In this document: piece after piece, positions 38,501 to 47,916 of the stretch
Layout of the letters: each line of letters opens with the position of its first letter
Numbering within the stretch: the first letter of the stretch is position 1
Origin: Onchocerca lupi
Lineage: Eukaryota; Nematoda; Chromadorea; Rhabditida; Onchocercidae
DNA length: 64,000 nucleotides
Direction: 5' to 3'
Assembly: GCA_028564675.1 (NCBI GenBank)
Contig: JAOVVO010000026.1
Span: forward strand, 1-64,000
The notes under the pieces: generated by a model
What the model saw: the letters and a program-made list of their open reading frames with translations, nothing else
The model's database searches: none
What the model was told of the DNA's origin: nothing
Translations under genes and position numbers: made by a program

Positions 38501-41263
38501 CATCAAAATTGAAACTCCATCTGATTAGCAATTGCGTAATTTATAACAAATAGAGTTATATTTGATCTTGAAATGCATAGAAATTTGATTCTATGCGTAA
38601 TTTTTAGTATAGATGAATTTTTCAATTTCTTCAAGCAATATATTTGTGCTCTTTTTGTTTTAGATATATGACAAACTTTGCCATCGAGATACTTCAATTT
38701 TATACATGCTTCTTATGTTTGGTACATTGTGGCTTGGTCTTTTTTTGTATAACTTTAGGTAAGTTATACATATTACGTTGAATTTTCATTAATTTTCATA
38801 TTTTCTCGCAATAAAGATTTCATACAGCTTTCATTTATTTTATTCTTCTTACTCTTCGAAATATATTCTTAGTGACAGTAAAACAATATTAGTGGTTCAG
38901 GACTATTTTTGAAAATCATATAAAGTGTTGCAGTACACCTATAAACGATGATCGACAGACTAATATTGGTTTGTGTACTTTTAATGTTAATTCCGGAATA
39001 TTCAGTGAAATAGTTTTTCAGGAAGACGCCTTATTTGACACGGTCACGTCGTGAATGGCTAGCTGATTATGCACTTCCTGCTTCAGTTCTCATCATGTCG
39101 TTTACGGGTGCTTACTGCTTTTATGATATTGAAAGTTGGTATCACTTCACTGTAACATCATCCATTTTGCATCAAAATTTTGAAATTGCTATTCAAATAA
39201 TTTGAATTATGAATTTGTTGTTCAGAAATAAAATATCACTCGATAACTAAATTCACTACTGGAGCTGATTGAAAATTTGGAGATTTGCAGTTTTTTTTTT
39301 CAAATCTCTTTGCTGCCAATTTGGCACTCATCGGACTTTCTGCAATATTTTCTTTGGTAAATTTTGTGAATCGTTTTAATGAATTTAGGATCTTTCATGC
39401 TATGAAATAAAGTGAAGTAATTTTCAGAAGATATGTTCAAAATGCGTACCAATGTAGCGACATTCAATGTCGCACCACTGTTCTCGTTACCATGGCAGGG
39501 CTATTTCGTATGCTTACTCCTTGGCTTCTCATTATCTTTTCTTTTCTTCATTGACCAAAATATCACCTCAGCTATTGTAAATAATCCGCAGAATAAGTTG
39601 GTTCATTATTTTAATTTTAAGCTGAATTTCTTATTAGAAAAAATTCTCTATTTTCATTTACAGCATGACTTACGTATGTTCAAAAAAAAAAAAACTGTAT
39701 ACAAATGCCATAAAATATGTTCCAGACAATGCTATTATTATAAGAAAATCTCATTTTAGTGTTATATTATTGATGGATCTTGTAGAGCCATAGAAATGAC
39801 AGAAATGAATTAATATTATTGATTTCAGTTCAAATGCTAACTTTTAATGGTTTCATGATAATGTTGGCATCTTAATCATAAAAATCTTGATTATAGTTTT
39901 TATTATTTCATTACGTATCAAATGTCATTTCAGATTAAAGAAAGGTCCAGCTCAAAATCTGGATTTGTTTGTAGTTGCAATACTGAATTGTTTTTTGTCA
40001 GTAATGGGTTTACCATGGATGCACGGTGCATTACCGCATTCACCTTTACATTTGCGCGCACTTGCTGATGTAGAAGAACGAGTATTGCAAGGACATGTCC
40101 ATGAAGTGTACGTCTGCTTAGGCTATTTTTCTTGATGTTGGATTGATTTGCAAAACATTTGATTGAAAATTTTTCTTTGCAATGCAAATTCAGCAACAAT
40201 AGAGTGTCAAAGCAATCTAAAACATATTCCTAACTTTAAGCAATCCTGATGTTGCTGGATAGGAATAACAGTTGATAATTTGCCTGCTCTTAAACTGATT
40301 CAAGACTAACAAAATGACTTGAAATATTCCTGAAATGCCGTGTCTGTTGTTCATTCGCATTATTATCGAGTTGAATGATAAATTACTGCAATTTGATTTA
40401 TTCCAGAAATTGAACTCATTACGAAATGAAAAGCTTCTGGGCCTTCAAATTATTTTTCAAAATTCGAAAACTGAAAAAAAAAAAATGTTTTAGAATAATG
40501 AATGTGCGCGAGACCCGGCTAGCTACATTAATAGCACATCTGTTGATATTAATCTCAACATTTACACTACTACCATACCCTCTTCAATGGATACCAACAT
40601 CTGTATTACACGGTTTATTCTTGTATATGGCACTTACATCTTTAGCTGGTAATGAAATGTTCGAACGTTTATTATTACTTATCACTGAACAGGCAAGTGA
40701 TTCAGCCAGACTTCGTTATAAAATTAAGATTTGTCTGATGAAATGACTGAGTAGTAATGATTGGTAAAACTTGTTCATAAAAGGGAATGAGATATGTTCG
40801 AAAATTTCCGAAGCATGGAAAATTTTCTCTTATTGATAAATTTCTCATTGTTTAGACGTGCATAAATTTTTCAGAACTTCTCATTTTTATTTTCGGAATG
40901 TGCCAAGATTGCTAAATTAAAAAAAAACTTTTCAGCAAGCTTATCCGCCTACTCACTACATCAGGAAAGTTCCTCAGCGAAAAGTACATTTATTTACTGC
41001 CTGTCAACTTGCACAGCTTTTATTACTTTGCGCATTCGGATTTTCTCCCTATCCATTTGTTGAAATGGTTTTTCCAATTGTCTGTTTCTTCTTCTTACCT
41101 ATCAGGTAAATCAATTAATTTCCTTTTCCTTCTGACTGAGACACTTGTACAACTCTCTCATATGCTGTATTTAGCGAATCATGAATGTTAATATTGCAGA
41201 CATACATTGATACCGCGATTAATTGACTATAAATATCTGGATGCACTGGATGGAAGACATTAG
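5487..41263 (+). CDS. SLC4A11-like transporter, whole gene model (26 coding exons)
   Basis: Gene-level entry. Proposed coding exons: 5487-5555, 6808-6931, 10832-11032, 12989-13165, 23153-23857, 30320-31186, 32924-33086, 33418-33506, 33601-33691, 34602-34725, 35081-35187, 35503-35602, 35829-35915, 36008-36095, 36194-36316, 36640-36753, 36918-37050, 37309-37382, 38310-38437, 38664-38758, 39022-39134, 39428-39596, 39934-40107, 40494-40692, 40936-41105, 41200-41263. All junction phases agree. The full product would be roughly 1,500 residues, against under 900 for vertebrate SLC4A11, because of about 700 extra N-terminal residues. The exons from 32924 onward are certain as a family match. The upstream ones are inferred from phase, composition and splice sites, and they may be alternative first exons or cassette exons rather than all used together. 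An AATAAA at 41534-41539 is a candidate poly(A) signal. Confidence 0.6.
6808..6931 (+). CDS. N-terminal exon 2, Ser/Pro/Gln-rich
   Basis: Follows TTGCATAG and reads ILFKMPFLRIHQGSIPKSEE then YRPANTSSPTYQEQSRQNGY before a CAG|GTTTTA donor in phase 1. The composition is strongly protein-like and unlike the surrounding AT-rich intron. It connects 5487-5555 (phase 0) to the phase-1 exons downstream. An internal ATG at 6820 could serve as an alternative start. No domain was recognised. Confidence 0.5.
6932..9211. other. Intronic, no supported gene
   Basis: AT-rich intron sequence. Overlapping open frames on both strands at 8465-8754 and at 9066-9287 (+) are short and contradictory. The minus-strand one at 8557-8754 might be a further exon of the antisense block, but I cannot show it. 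Confidence 0.4.
9215..10206 (-). CDS. Antisense coding block in a transporter intron, unrecognised
   Basis: Two long open frames lie on the minus strand inside the 6932-10831 intron. The upstream one (10206 down to 9856) reads NLKNRAKIHSHAWLKNVG, SVWRQIVLTKNDFGIKKFF, NHNYRRKFLQQFIDCEILM, NPWHAPFLV. A plausible donor is CTG|GTTGTT, ending the exon at 9919. The second (9505 down to 9215, stop 9212-9214) contains TFIGFSIHFISTKREFLLKL, NTGNFDIWNSLKEFTAINV and GKKKWRVVSLEKKETEFVV. Both look coding in composition and hydropathy. I cannot place them in a family. The acceptor before the second block is weak and an A-rich run lies there, so this may be a nested gene with a poorly defined intron or a decaying gene. 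No initiator ATG is convincing. Confidence 0.4.
10832..11032 (+). CDS. N-terminal module exon, phase 1/1 (67 codons)
   Basis: A clean TTTGCAG acceptor precedes ENQNHSAESADNVTLQSS, then NCIYLSPDNNFRCDSVRS and SMSSVGDNEMHARR, ending LSIKRNGTVPNLSQ before CAAG|GTTCAT. It is exactly 67 codons and enters and leaves in phase 1, so it can be included or skipped without breaking frame. It is Ser/Asn-rich, with RRILS and IKRNGT stretches that look like basic-directed kinase sites (inference). There is no domain and no membrane segment. The open frame upstream (from 10690) is hydrophobic and probably intronic. Confidence 0.5.
11825..11867. repeat. 19-bp stem hairpin (one mismatch, 5-base loop)
   Basis: TTAATGAATTTGCCGCTGC pairs with GCAGCGGAAAATTCATTAA across the loop TGATG. 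The stem is GC-rich in an AT-rich background. It overlaps a 53-codon minus-strand ORF (ATG at 11952, stop just above 11791) that begins with a short hydrophobic stretch (MCIIIMLLASELHLQS). The hairpin could be a small structured RNA, or an accident of that ORF. Confidence 0.6.
12989..13165 (+). CDS. N-terminal module exon, phase 1/1 (59 codons)
   Basis: Acceptor ATTGTTTCAG and donor ATCG|GTTTGT enclose 59 codons in phase 1/1: DASSSGNHQPFLHSYLQVP, then QSHTSQSGRSNSSVASMQSD, then LESCIGDMHFEDELLDGKAI. Very Ser-rich with an acidic end, typical of a disordered, phosphorylatable cytoplasmic tail. The phases match 10832-11032 before it and 23153 or 32924 after it. No homologous domain was recognised. 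Confidence 0.6.
13166..18192. other. Long intron, no supported gene
   Basis: Mostly AT-rich. A somewhat GC-richer stretch at about 13860-14400 has a 55-codon open frame on + (includes HAINASKLENKLINQVIID) but no good splice sites. AT dinucleotide runs occur near 15408. The short ORFs at 14776, 16365, 17070 and 17402 lack coding character. Confidence 0.4.
18193..18357 (+). CDS. Possible orphan exon or alternative last exon
   Basis: TTGGCAG is followed in phase 1 by 54 codons to a TAG at 18355: VWPGNSNISLSSLVTKIGPD, then HLVISASRELDLEVAEMGIF, then PLHKEFYGIFVNI. The composition is convincingly coding, and the phase-1 entry matches the neighbouring transporter module exons. No good phase-1 donor lies inside, so it cannot simply be another cassette. 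It could be an alternative terminal exon of a short isoform, or belong to another gene. No family was recognised. Confidence 0.25.
20033..20056. repeat. (AT)n microsatellite
   Basis: Uninterrupted AT dinucleotide run inside a transporter intron. It is a likely length-polymorphic site and has no other visible role. Confidence 0.9.
20653..20708. repeat. Near-perfect palindrome, 27-bp arms with 2-base loop
   Basis: The arms begin GATAATATTTTTGATCTTG and are exact reverse complements separated by TT only. This is long enough to extrude a cruciform or to arise from a template-switch event. It lies in intronic sequence with no ORF. It may be the fused ends of a small foldback element. Confidence 0.85.
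21300..21580 (+). other. Coding-like island, disrupted frame
   Basis: After an AG at about 21308, + strand frames read KLKDDLLYKLKIKKKLSKLK and then, in a shifted frame from 21412, MKWLEMDANDVIAIKILKFL followed by RDTLIRIIPHPDEIINSSLS. This resembles a lysine-rich coiled-coil protein with a frameshift or short intron. The minus strand is also open (21292-21510). I cannot decide between a missed exon, a decayed insertion and chance. Confidence 0.2.
23153..23857 (+). CDS. N-terminal module exon, phase 1/1 (235 codons)
   Basis: A 705-base exon from the tandem acceptor TCAGCAG (23149-23155) to GAAAG|GTAACT, phase 1/1. It encodes a charged Ser-rich region: EEKKLLSEKKARSRSLKIS near the start, SSTCKGGASLSSDIFNTP late, and SIYYYLDDDSLHEFDDEK at the end. 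No transmembrane segment or known domain. An in-frame ATG at 23146 directly before the acceptor means it could also be a first exon of a separate isoform. The two overlapping AGs would give products differing by one residue. Assignment to the transporter rests on phase and on compositional likeness to the other modules. Confidence 0.6.
23858..27216. other. Intron, nothing recognised
   Basis: AT-rich sequence with homopolymer runs (A-run at about 25376-25391) and no ORF with coding character or paired splice sites. Confidence 0.5.
27217..27313 (+). other. GC-richer coding-like island of uncertain frame
   Basis: After TTGGCACAG, one frame reads WNDCTKISQIDLSTYLW then LKHHWTDYIS and a stop. WLKHHWTDY resembles the WLxxxWxDxxLxW strand of Cys-loop ligand-gated channels, but the usual ExNQ just before it is absent and no neighbouring channel exon was found. 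A second + frame gives MTAPKSAKLISRPTFGSS, Ser-rich like the transporter modules. The minus strand gives MLEPKVGREINLADFGAVIP. Only one of the three, if any, can be right. Confidence 0.2.
27314..29490. other. Intron, nothing recognised
   Basis: AT-rich sequence without supported exons on either strand. The base composition becomes less AT-rich from about 29.0 kb towards the CTG repeat. Confidence 0.5.
29491..29555. repeat. Alternating purine-pyrimidine tract and CTG/CTA repeat
   Basis: At 29491-29512 every base alternates purine/pyrimidine (TGCGTGCATGCGCATGCATG...), including the palindrome GCATGCGCATGC, a classic Z-DNA-prone pattern. It is followed at 29515-29555 by CTG trinucleotides interrupted by two CTA units. 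The surrounding 29.3-30.2 kb is less AT-rich than other introns and lies 0.8 kb before a large exon with its own ATG, so it may mark an internal promoter (inference). Confidence 0.8.
30320..31186 (+). CDS. N-terminal module exon, phase 1/1 (289 codons)
   Basis: Open frame from ATG 30298 (MKNMTMADFHIPSSSSLKE) to GCAG|GTTCGT, phase 1 at its end. Used as an internal exon it would start after ATGGCAG at 30319, also phase 1. That acceptor lacks a pyrimidine tract. A TTTTTAG 16 bases upstream of ATG 30298 looks like a trans-splice acceptor, so an alternative first exon is at least as likely. Content is Ser/Thr-rich and mostly hydrophilic (SSLEMKTFEMNMERLL, NKRNRRQSMFDLRNETF), with no domain recognised. 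RRQS and KRVRW stretches may be regulatory sites. It joins in frame to 32924. Confidence 0.6.
31187..32923. other. Intron, nothing recognised
   Basis: AT-rich. The ORF at 31673-31855 is not coding-like. The acceptor for the next exon is GACGTTTCAG at its right end. Confidence 0.5.
32924..41263 (+). CDS. SLC4A11-like transporter, conserved cytoplasmic and membrane domains
   Basis: Twenty exons give one continuous frame of 800 residues after the phase-1 entry. The cytoplasmic domain comes first (MKDFGSEIRATMDIDHLLNK, then LLDLQETSMEEIF, SRTVQSICTTGTVGGTYDYD, QSWICA). The membrane domain follows (VFLYFACLLPAIAFGVLNDD, FFAIFGGQPMIILLTTVPLA, GLPWMHGALPHSPLHLRALA, then VEERVLQGHV). The end is diagnostic: QQAYPPTHYIRKVPQRKVHL and PRLIDYKYLDALDGRH. 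These match SLC4A11 rather than the bicarbonate-transporting SLC4 members. In vertebrates SLC4A11 is a plasma-membrane protein carrying H+/OH- and NH3-linked flux, and substrate in nematodes is not shown here. The large extracellular loop (exon 38310-38437) is short and has one NST sequon followed by Pro. The 40692 exon ends at a GC donor. A bacterial cytochrome c piece lies in the 33692-34601 intron. Confidence 0.95.
33850..33973 (+). pseudogene. Wolbachia-type cytochrome c fragment inside an intron
   Basis: Reads without a stop KIEQVALDIRALMQNASIEK then GKLAANKCVACHSFEKGGPN and K, after which homology ends abruptly in T-rich intron. CVACHSFEKGGPNK is the CxxCH heme site of alphaproteobacterial membrane-anchored or soluble cytochrome c as found in Wolbachia and relatives. 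The nematode's own nuclear cytochrome c has a different heme-site context (CxQCH followed by a different loop). Only about 41 residues remain, without the membrane anchor or the distal Met ligand, so it is non-functional. It lies in sense orientation between transporter exons 33601-33691 and 34602-34725 and is presumably spliced out. It is a nuclear transfer from the endosymbiont lineage (inference). The flanking DNA up to 34560 shows no further bacterial gene that I recognise. Confidence 0.8.
40693..40935 (+). other. GC-AG intron in the transporter
   Basis: The frame across this intron (LLLITEQ | QAYPPTHYIRK) can be kept only by ending the exon at CAG|GCAAGT. The nearest GT (GCAA|GTGATT) shifts the next exon out of frame. 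CAG|GCAAGT is the textbook consensus of GC donors. The acceptor is TTTTCAG. Confidence 0.85.
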
Positions 41264-42661
41264 ATAATTGTATCAAGATGAAAAATGCCGTAATGCATTA
41301 TACTGATGATACTTTCTATGACTTATTGCACTGTATATTTCATCTATTATACCAAAGATATAATATGTGGGTTTTTATGATATGCGTCGTAAATTTTCTT
41401 TTTCACTCAAAGATTCATACCATTTTCATATTTTTCGATTGAAAATAACATTTCAAAAAAGATTATGATAGAATTTCATTCCAAAAAATTGCTAGTGAAG
41501 CAGTGAAAAGTCATTCATCATAATCAAGACTACTAATAAAATGAAAAAGCTGCAATTATTGTATTCACTTTTGCTTCCTCATCTTGGAATTTGACACTTA
41601 TCAGGAAAGTAATTAGACAAGCGCAACCTATACCAAACAAACAAGCATGATTTGTAAAGGTCAATGAATTCTTATTCAACTATGATTTTATTCCACTACA
41701 TCAATTATATTTTTATCTGCAAATTGTGGAACTGTCAAGAAAAATCTAGCTGAAAAATGATAAAGGAAGCTGAGGATGGGCAAGAATATTCTGGATAGGA
41801 TAAATGATCAATAGTTAAGTATCATGATAAAGGTACTGTAATGAATACACTGAACAATAATATGATCTCCCGACAGTTATTCACCTATGATTCGATAAAT
41901 TCCAGCAAACAATTTTTTGATCATATCAGGCTATACAATTCAATTTTTTTTTTCTGAACAAAACTTGTAAGGATTCAAGTGTGCAATAGCTATGGTCACT
42001 GAAACAACAATTGCAAAAATCAAAAAACGAACGGTGAGTTTCAGGCGAAATATATGGTCATTATAATTTAATTGGAAGTCCGGATGATGTGGATTAAATT
42101 TCAAAAAATTTAGTGAATTGGATGCAAGTGCATAATCATTCTTGGTTTCTTCTCTTCCTTCTTTCTCTTACATTCTTGTCTCTCTTTTCCCTTTCTCGCT
42201 ATCACTGATTAATCTTTTTCTGCGGTTAATTTATCAATCAGTGGCTTGTGGATTCTCCTAAATGTTCGGAAAATAATGACACAAGAAATCGGTGATAGGG
42301 TAATTTAATAAAATTGTATCACTGTGTTACAACATATACAAATACTGTATAAAATGAATTTTACTTCAAAACTTTTAAATGAATTCAAAGATTTAACAAC
42401 AGAGAACTGGACTCGAACATTCATTTTCGCCTTTTCAGACTTCAAGACTGACCAGCAACTATCGTTTTTTGCATAGAAATAGCATATGACGCTGCGTAAT
42501 TTTTGTAATTTCTCCTTTAATAACAAATTGTAGGGATTGGAAAAAGAGAAATGAATGCTTAATTGATTTCCGATACATTTGTTTTCTGATAAATTTTTGA
42601 ATTTCTTCTATAAATCAGAATCTAAATCTAATTTCTGCAGGTAATTACGGTGATACTTTTG
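41264..42661. other. 3' flank of the transporter, no gene
   Basis: Contains the probable 3' UTR with AATAAA at 41534-41539. The minus-strand ORF at 42305-42526 does not look coding. Confidence 0.5.
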
Positions 42662-42907
42662 ATGCAAATAGTTCTGCTTTCATGGATTTTGCTAGTTAAA
42701 GCGGAAAATGCTGCAAATTCACAAATTCGAAAAATACGGGAAATTGCAATGAAGGAACCAATTAAAATATTTGTTGAAATTTATAAAAATACAATTTATA
42801 CTATTATTAATTTAATAGTTATTGATAATATAAATTTTAATAAAAGTTTGTTTATGATTCAGCATTTGATTATCTGCTCACCGAAATATTCAGCTTTGTA
42901 TAACTAA
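42662..42907 (+). CDS. Candidate small secreted peptide (81 aa)
   Basis: TTTCTGCAG at 42640 sits 21 bases before ATG 42662, resembling a trans-splice site. The product starts MQIVLLSWILLVKAENAANS, a credible signal peptide with cleavage near KAEN, and continues QIRKIREIAMKEPIKIFVEI. The second half becomes AT-rich and hydrophobic and may be intron read-through, so the true 3' end is uncertain. No family was recognised. Confidence 0.35.
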   Translation: MQIVLLSWILLVKAENAANSQIRKIREIAMKEPIKIFVEIYKNTIYTIINLIVIDNINFNKSLFMIQHLIICSPKYSALYN

Positions 42908-45900
42908 TTACAAATGACATTTTAAATTATAATATTCCATTGCAGAACTGATTATTCATTTAAAGAACACAACTGCATATATTATTTTTTTAGAAACAAT
43001 TTCCAGAAAGTTTGAAATCCTGGATCAAATGATAGAGAAGATGAATGACAGACTGCAAAATAATCTTGTTATTATTATTTGGCATATTGCCTAATGATTG
43101 ATTCGAGTTTACAAAATACTAACAGAATAACTTTGATTAAGAATTTAAAAAATATAGAAATTATTGAAAGTGTTAATGAAAATGCGAAATCCCGCAATTC
43201 ATTCCATTTTTTGAAAAGATAGAAAAGCCCTTTTCTTCTTTCTAAATAATTCTTGGATTCATCGCTAGTTATCTTCTCCAGTATGTATCCAGTATGTAGC
43301 TCGTGTTCATAATTATATCAAATCTCGTCATACTTCAGAAACGTTAAATAATTCAAATTTGAGCATTCACAAAGCAACTTGTTAAAAATGTTTTAGCAAG
43401 GGATAAGATACAGATATATTTGCAACAATCTCTATTCTTTGGATCATTTGTAACGTGAGAATTTAATTAGGATAAGATTTTCTAATATCTAATATTCGGA
43501 AATGTTACGAAAGTTATCGAGAGAAAGATACGGTCCATTTCTTTCGTCTTCTCAAATTTCTTTATCAAGTGCAGCACTTTTCAGCAGAAAAAACGAAAAT
43601 TTTTATTCAACCTGATTCAGTTTAAACGCAAAAAGGAATGTCCGTAAGCTGAAGAAACATTATCGAGAAATAATGTAAGTTTCTTCTTGCAAAGGTCTTA
43701 CTGCTATAAAATGAAACTAGTTTAAATGGCTTAATTTTTTTATAAACTGAGTTTTATAATAGTTTATATAGTCCTAATCGTCAGAAACACAAAAATTTAA
43801 TGTGAACTACGAATGAATTAATCCATTAACCACAATTAAGCTTCTTTCTTATAAATCACAAATGCTTGAGCATAAAAAGCGAGAACTACAAAATGAATAA
43901 TGAGACTGACTGTCTATCGATCATTTTGATTGCAGTGTTTTTTGAATGTTTTCGAACCAAGCCATTCGAACTATAGAATCTGTCCCTTTTCCTGATGAAA
44001 ACTTTTGTCATTTTTATGAAAACTGAGTCAATTGTTTAATTTTTACTGGTATTAAAATTTTCACAAGAGTTCTTTCTTCCTTTCTGCATTCATCAGAAAA
44101 TCATTTAAAAAAAAAAGAAAAAAAAAGTGATAGAAACCGTATTTGTTGAAATCATAGTGTACAATAACAGTAGGTTTTCTGTTTTCTCGATGAATTTTGC
44201 AACAAAGCCATACATAGTCATTTTACATTTTTTGATTATTCTGCAAAAATCCAATTTCTGTTTCATAAATACATTAGCATATAAAGGGTTTTTTGAAGAA
44301 TTACTTGAAATTTATAAAAATTTTTATTCTAAATATCTATATTTTTGTCCTAATTTTTATTGTGATTTCTGTTTTTATTCGTAAGTCCAACCTCCGTCCT
44401 AAGTTAAAAATTCTTTTTATTATTTCGTAAAATTCCTTGCATTATTTCGAAATTTACGGCACGAAATCACTAAAACAAGAAAAATTATCTCAGGTTGCCA
44501 TATTTGTAAATAGGCCCAGCACATCAAACTCTTTTATTATTTCGCTATTTGTATATTTCGATGCCTGCTGGACTTTCCATTAATCTCAGCCTGAATAAAT
44601 GTAAAAAGTTAGTATTTGTCATAGTTTGAGAAACAACAAACCTAATCTACTTCAACCGCTAATATTTCATCGTCCGATTGATTTTAAGGAAATTATCAGA
44701 GAACTCAAGGAGCCTTGCTCATAAAAATCACTCCTTAAGAATGATGCCACTGATCATTAGTCCTTGCACTTATGCAATTTGGTATATCCCGCCTATTATA
44801 AAGAATTTCTAGCGACCTTTTTATGATTTGAAAAAGTTTTGAATAGCAGTAGAAAACATAGTATTTATTGTCATTTGCACGACAGAAGAAAGACAAATAA
44901 TACAATATGACAAACAGAAAGGAAAATACAAAAAAAAAGCCAAAAACAACCGTACTTCTGCAATGAGGTAAAAAAATTTCATAATATACTAATCAGACAA
45001 ATATGGCAGAAATTTAAAAAAAAAAAGGACTTCTGATACTTGTCAGAAGTTCGATTTGAGCTTAAAATCAACTAAATCATTGAGAACAAACAAACTGATT
45101 ATTAAAATTCAAATGAAAAGTCTTCAATTTGGTAATCTAATCATATTAGGACTGGATTAAATGCCGACAAATATAAATAGCTTTACTGAAGTTTTGCCAA
45201 GATGTTTTCATTAAGTAAAATTTTGAGGAACAAATGAAGATTTACTAATAGTTCGATAAAACATACAGTAAGAACAATTATTCAAGACTTGAAACACCAA
45301 ATATTCAAATTAAAACTTGCAATAAATATAAAAGAAAACAAATAAATTTCTGCTCAAAAATAATCAAGGAAACTTTTTGGAAATGATATAATTGTCCTTA
45401 AAATCTTGCACAAGTTTAATATCATAAGTTCCTTTGAAGGAGAAAGATATAAAATACAGACTGCAATTTATTTCTTAAACGAACCAAGAAGACTGGCAGT
45501 ACATTCTAAAGGATATGTAACAAATGAATTCGTTTTAAGAACCAATCTGAAAATATTTTCCATGAATCTAAAACTGAACTAATAAATATGTCAAGGAAGT
45601 TACAGAAGTAATCTTACCTATGATTCTACTCATCGAAGAGAGAATATAACTTAAGAGCAATGAAATCAGACAACAAAACCAACTTAATTACGGATTGATA
45701 GCAAAGACAAAATTCATTACTCTGAAATGGTCCAAACACTATTATTAATACTTAATTCTTAATAAAATTACATTGAGGATGGGACTAAATTCTAATTTTT
45801 TTCAAAAAACATTTAAACTGAATTAAGCAAAACTAAAGAAACTCATTTTCTTACACAACAAATCACTATTAGCTATTATTTCATGATTTTCAAGTTAAAA

Positions 45901-46101
45901 TGAAAAGTTGTTCCGGTCAATAAAATGAATTCTAAACTTAATTCTAAAAAGAGAAGTATCGAACTTCTCTAAATTAGAACTCTTTGTGAATAATTATTTT
46001 ATTAATTATGTGCCAAGCATGAAACATTCTATTTCTGAGAAGAGATACTGTATTTGCCTTAGCGATTATAAATCAAGGTGATTCTGTTAAAGTTTTCCAG
46101 T
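42908..46101. other. Intergenic, no supported gene
   Basis: AT-rich. The ORF at 44127-44384 is of low complexity. Towards the right end lies the PDCD10 3' flank, with a minus-strand AATAAA at 45998-46003. Confidence 0.5.
45998..46003 (-). terminator. Poly(A) signal AATAAA for the PDCD10 gene
   Basis: Minus-strand AATAAA about 100 bases after the proposed stop codon at 46102. Its position supports the short 3' end chosen for the last exon. Confidence 0.5.
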
Positions 46102-47916
46102 TTAAATGTTCTCGTAAAAATTCTCAATACTTACCTTTCGCATTTTCTCCCTTATAGTCCTAATCAACAAAGCTGTCTGGAAAATCAATTGATTAGCCGA
46201 TATCGAAACCTGGAAATTACAAGCAAAGAAACAAGTTCATAGCAAGAACAAGTTTAAGTTTCTACTTTTTACAAATTGAAATTCAAAATTAAGAAGCACT
46301 AATTATATTATTGCAAATGAAGCTAGTAACAATACTGGGAGAGTACCTGAGTTGCATTTTGGTCTTTGAAGTACTCTTTTAATGTATTACTGAAGCGTTT
46401 CGAGTAGTGGACAAATTCCCGTTTTCGTTTTTCAACTGCTGCAAATATCATGGAAATTTTTCATGAATACTGAGTAGAAAAGCACAAGCATTTTGTCATA
46501 AAAAAAATACTTCAATTTTTTCATTGAAAAAAAAGATGAAAAAATAAATGTGAAAAAATTTATTGCGAAGCCAAAATAAACTTACAGAGCTGAACGCTTG
46601 GATGGATCACTTGCATTAGTGCATTTGTAGCATCTAAAAGTTTTTTAATAGACGAAGCAATCTCCTTTATTGTTTCCAAAAAAGTCCGCCGATCGGACAT
46701 CTCATCAGGTACACGAGCTAAAACTCGACGCAGAGCGACTGCTCTGGAAGAAAATTATTTAACATAATTACAGTGAAAATTTACTTTTTTTTACGAAATT
46801 AAATTTTACTTTAGAATTAACTGCAATCAATATAAATGAGATCCAACCTCGATGACAACTGCTGATATTCTCCTTGACGTAGATTTGGCAATTCTAAATC
46901 GTCAGTAGGTGCAGTTGCTTGCATTCGCAGGAAAGCTTCCTGCAACAAATACAAAATAATTTTGAAACATCATTCATAAAGTAGTTATTATGAAAAAAGA
47001 GAACTCTATGTTTCTCAGACAATGACTTGTTATTAATGTCATGAAATTCGCGAATCACGAAACACGGAATTTAAAAAAACCAATAATTCCTTGATTTAAA
47101 CATTTTTACATGAAGGGATCTGCTACAATCGACTGGATCATAATAACTTTTGTAAACATATCCAAAGCAAGGGACTGAAAAGTGAAATTATTAAAACAGT
47201 TTAAGTGCTGATATCGGATTTCTTTCTTAGGAGGCATTTATCAGTGATCGTGCCAAATATGCATGTATGCCATCATCGGGAGAAGTTTTTATTGTGGCAT
47301 CGAACGATTTTGACAGTCTTTCTGAATGTTAAATATGGATGTATAAGAAGGGAAGGAAAAAAAAAGTATTACCTGAAGATTAACATTCAACTTGGAGTCA
47401 ATTAGTAAGATTTTCGTAAAATCGAAGAGAAAAGATGGCGAAGAAACATCAGCTTGTCTCAAGGTATTCCGCAACCGCTGAAAAATGATTTATAAAAATT
47501 CGGGAAATTCTAGTAAGATATAAAGGCTAAAAATATATATAAATTAGTAAGTGATCAATAAATTCGAATTCGAAAGATTGATATTATTCTGGTATCTGCA
47601 AAATATTACAGAATTACGCTACCAACAATATACTATTAGATAACAATGCAATGTTGTGACGAATGAGGCAGAGCTGTTTGATGATTCACAATGACAATCA
47701 TTTAACCATACTTTTAACCTATTTTAAAATGGGAAAGAAGAGAAGGAGAAAAATGAAAAAACGAAATGAGTATTTTTTCATATAAAGACTTACTTGAATC
47801 ACACGAACAGCGCTGACATCATTCCGACGATTCTGAACAATACGATCCAATACGCCACTGTACAAGCACTGGTAAGTCATCGCACCCAAATATCCTCCTT
47901 CTTCATTCATCGTCAT
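46102..47916 (-). CDS. ccm-3: PDCD10 / CCM3 homologue
   Basis: Six coding exons on the minus strand: 47794-47916, 47373-47477, 46848-46939, 46586-46743, 46347-46438, 46102-46209. All phases agree and give about 225 residues (human PDCD10 is 212). The N-terminal dimerisation helices start MTMNEEGGYLGAMTYQCLYS. The centre reads RVLARVPDEMSDRRTFLETI, then KEIASSIKKLLDATNAL. The FAT-homology part has EKRKREFVHYSKRFSNTLKE and YFKDQNATQVSISANQLIFQ. PDCD10 binds GCKIII kinases and striatin-type partners in STRIPAK complexes and supports tubule and lumen integrity. The start follows an ATTTTAG acceptor four bases upstream, suggesting trans-splicing. The stop at 46102-46104 assumes read-through of a GTAAGT after MRKV. 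A further short exon is possible. Confidence 0.93.

Noticed and set aside
44127..44384. 85-codon ORF on +
   Set aside because: Low-complexity Phe/Tyr/Ile-rich translation of AT-rich DNA, following an A-rich run. No coding evidence.
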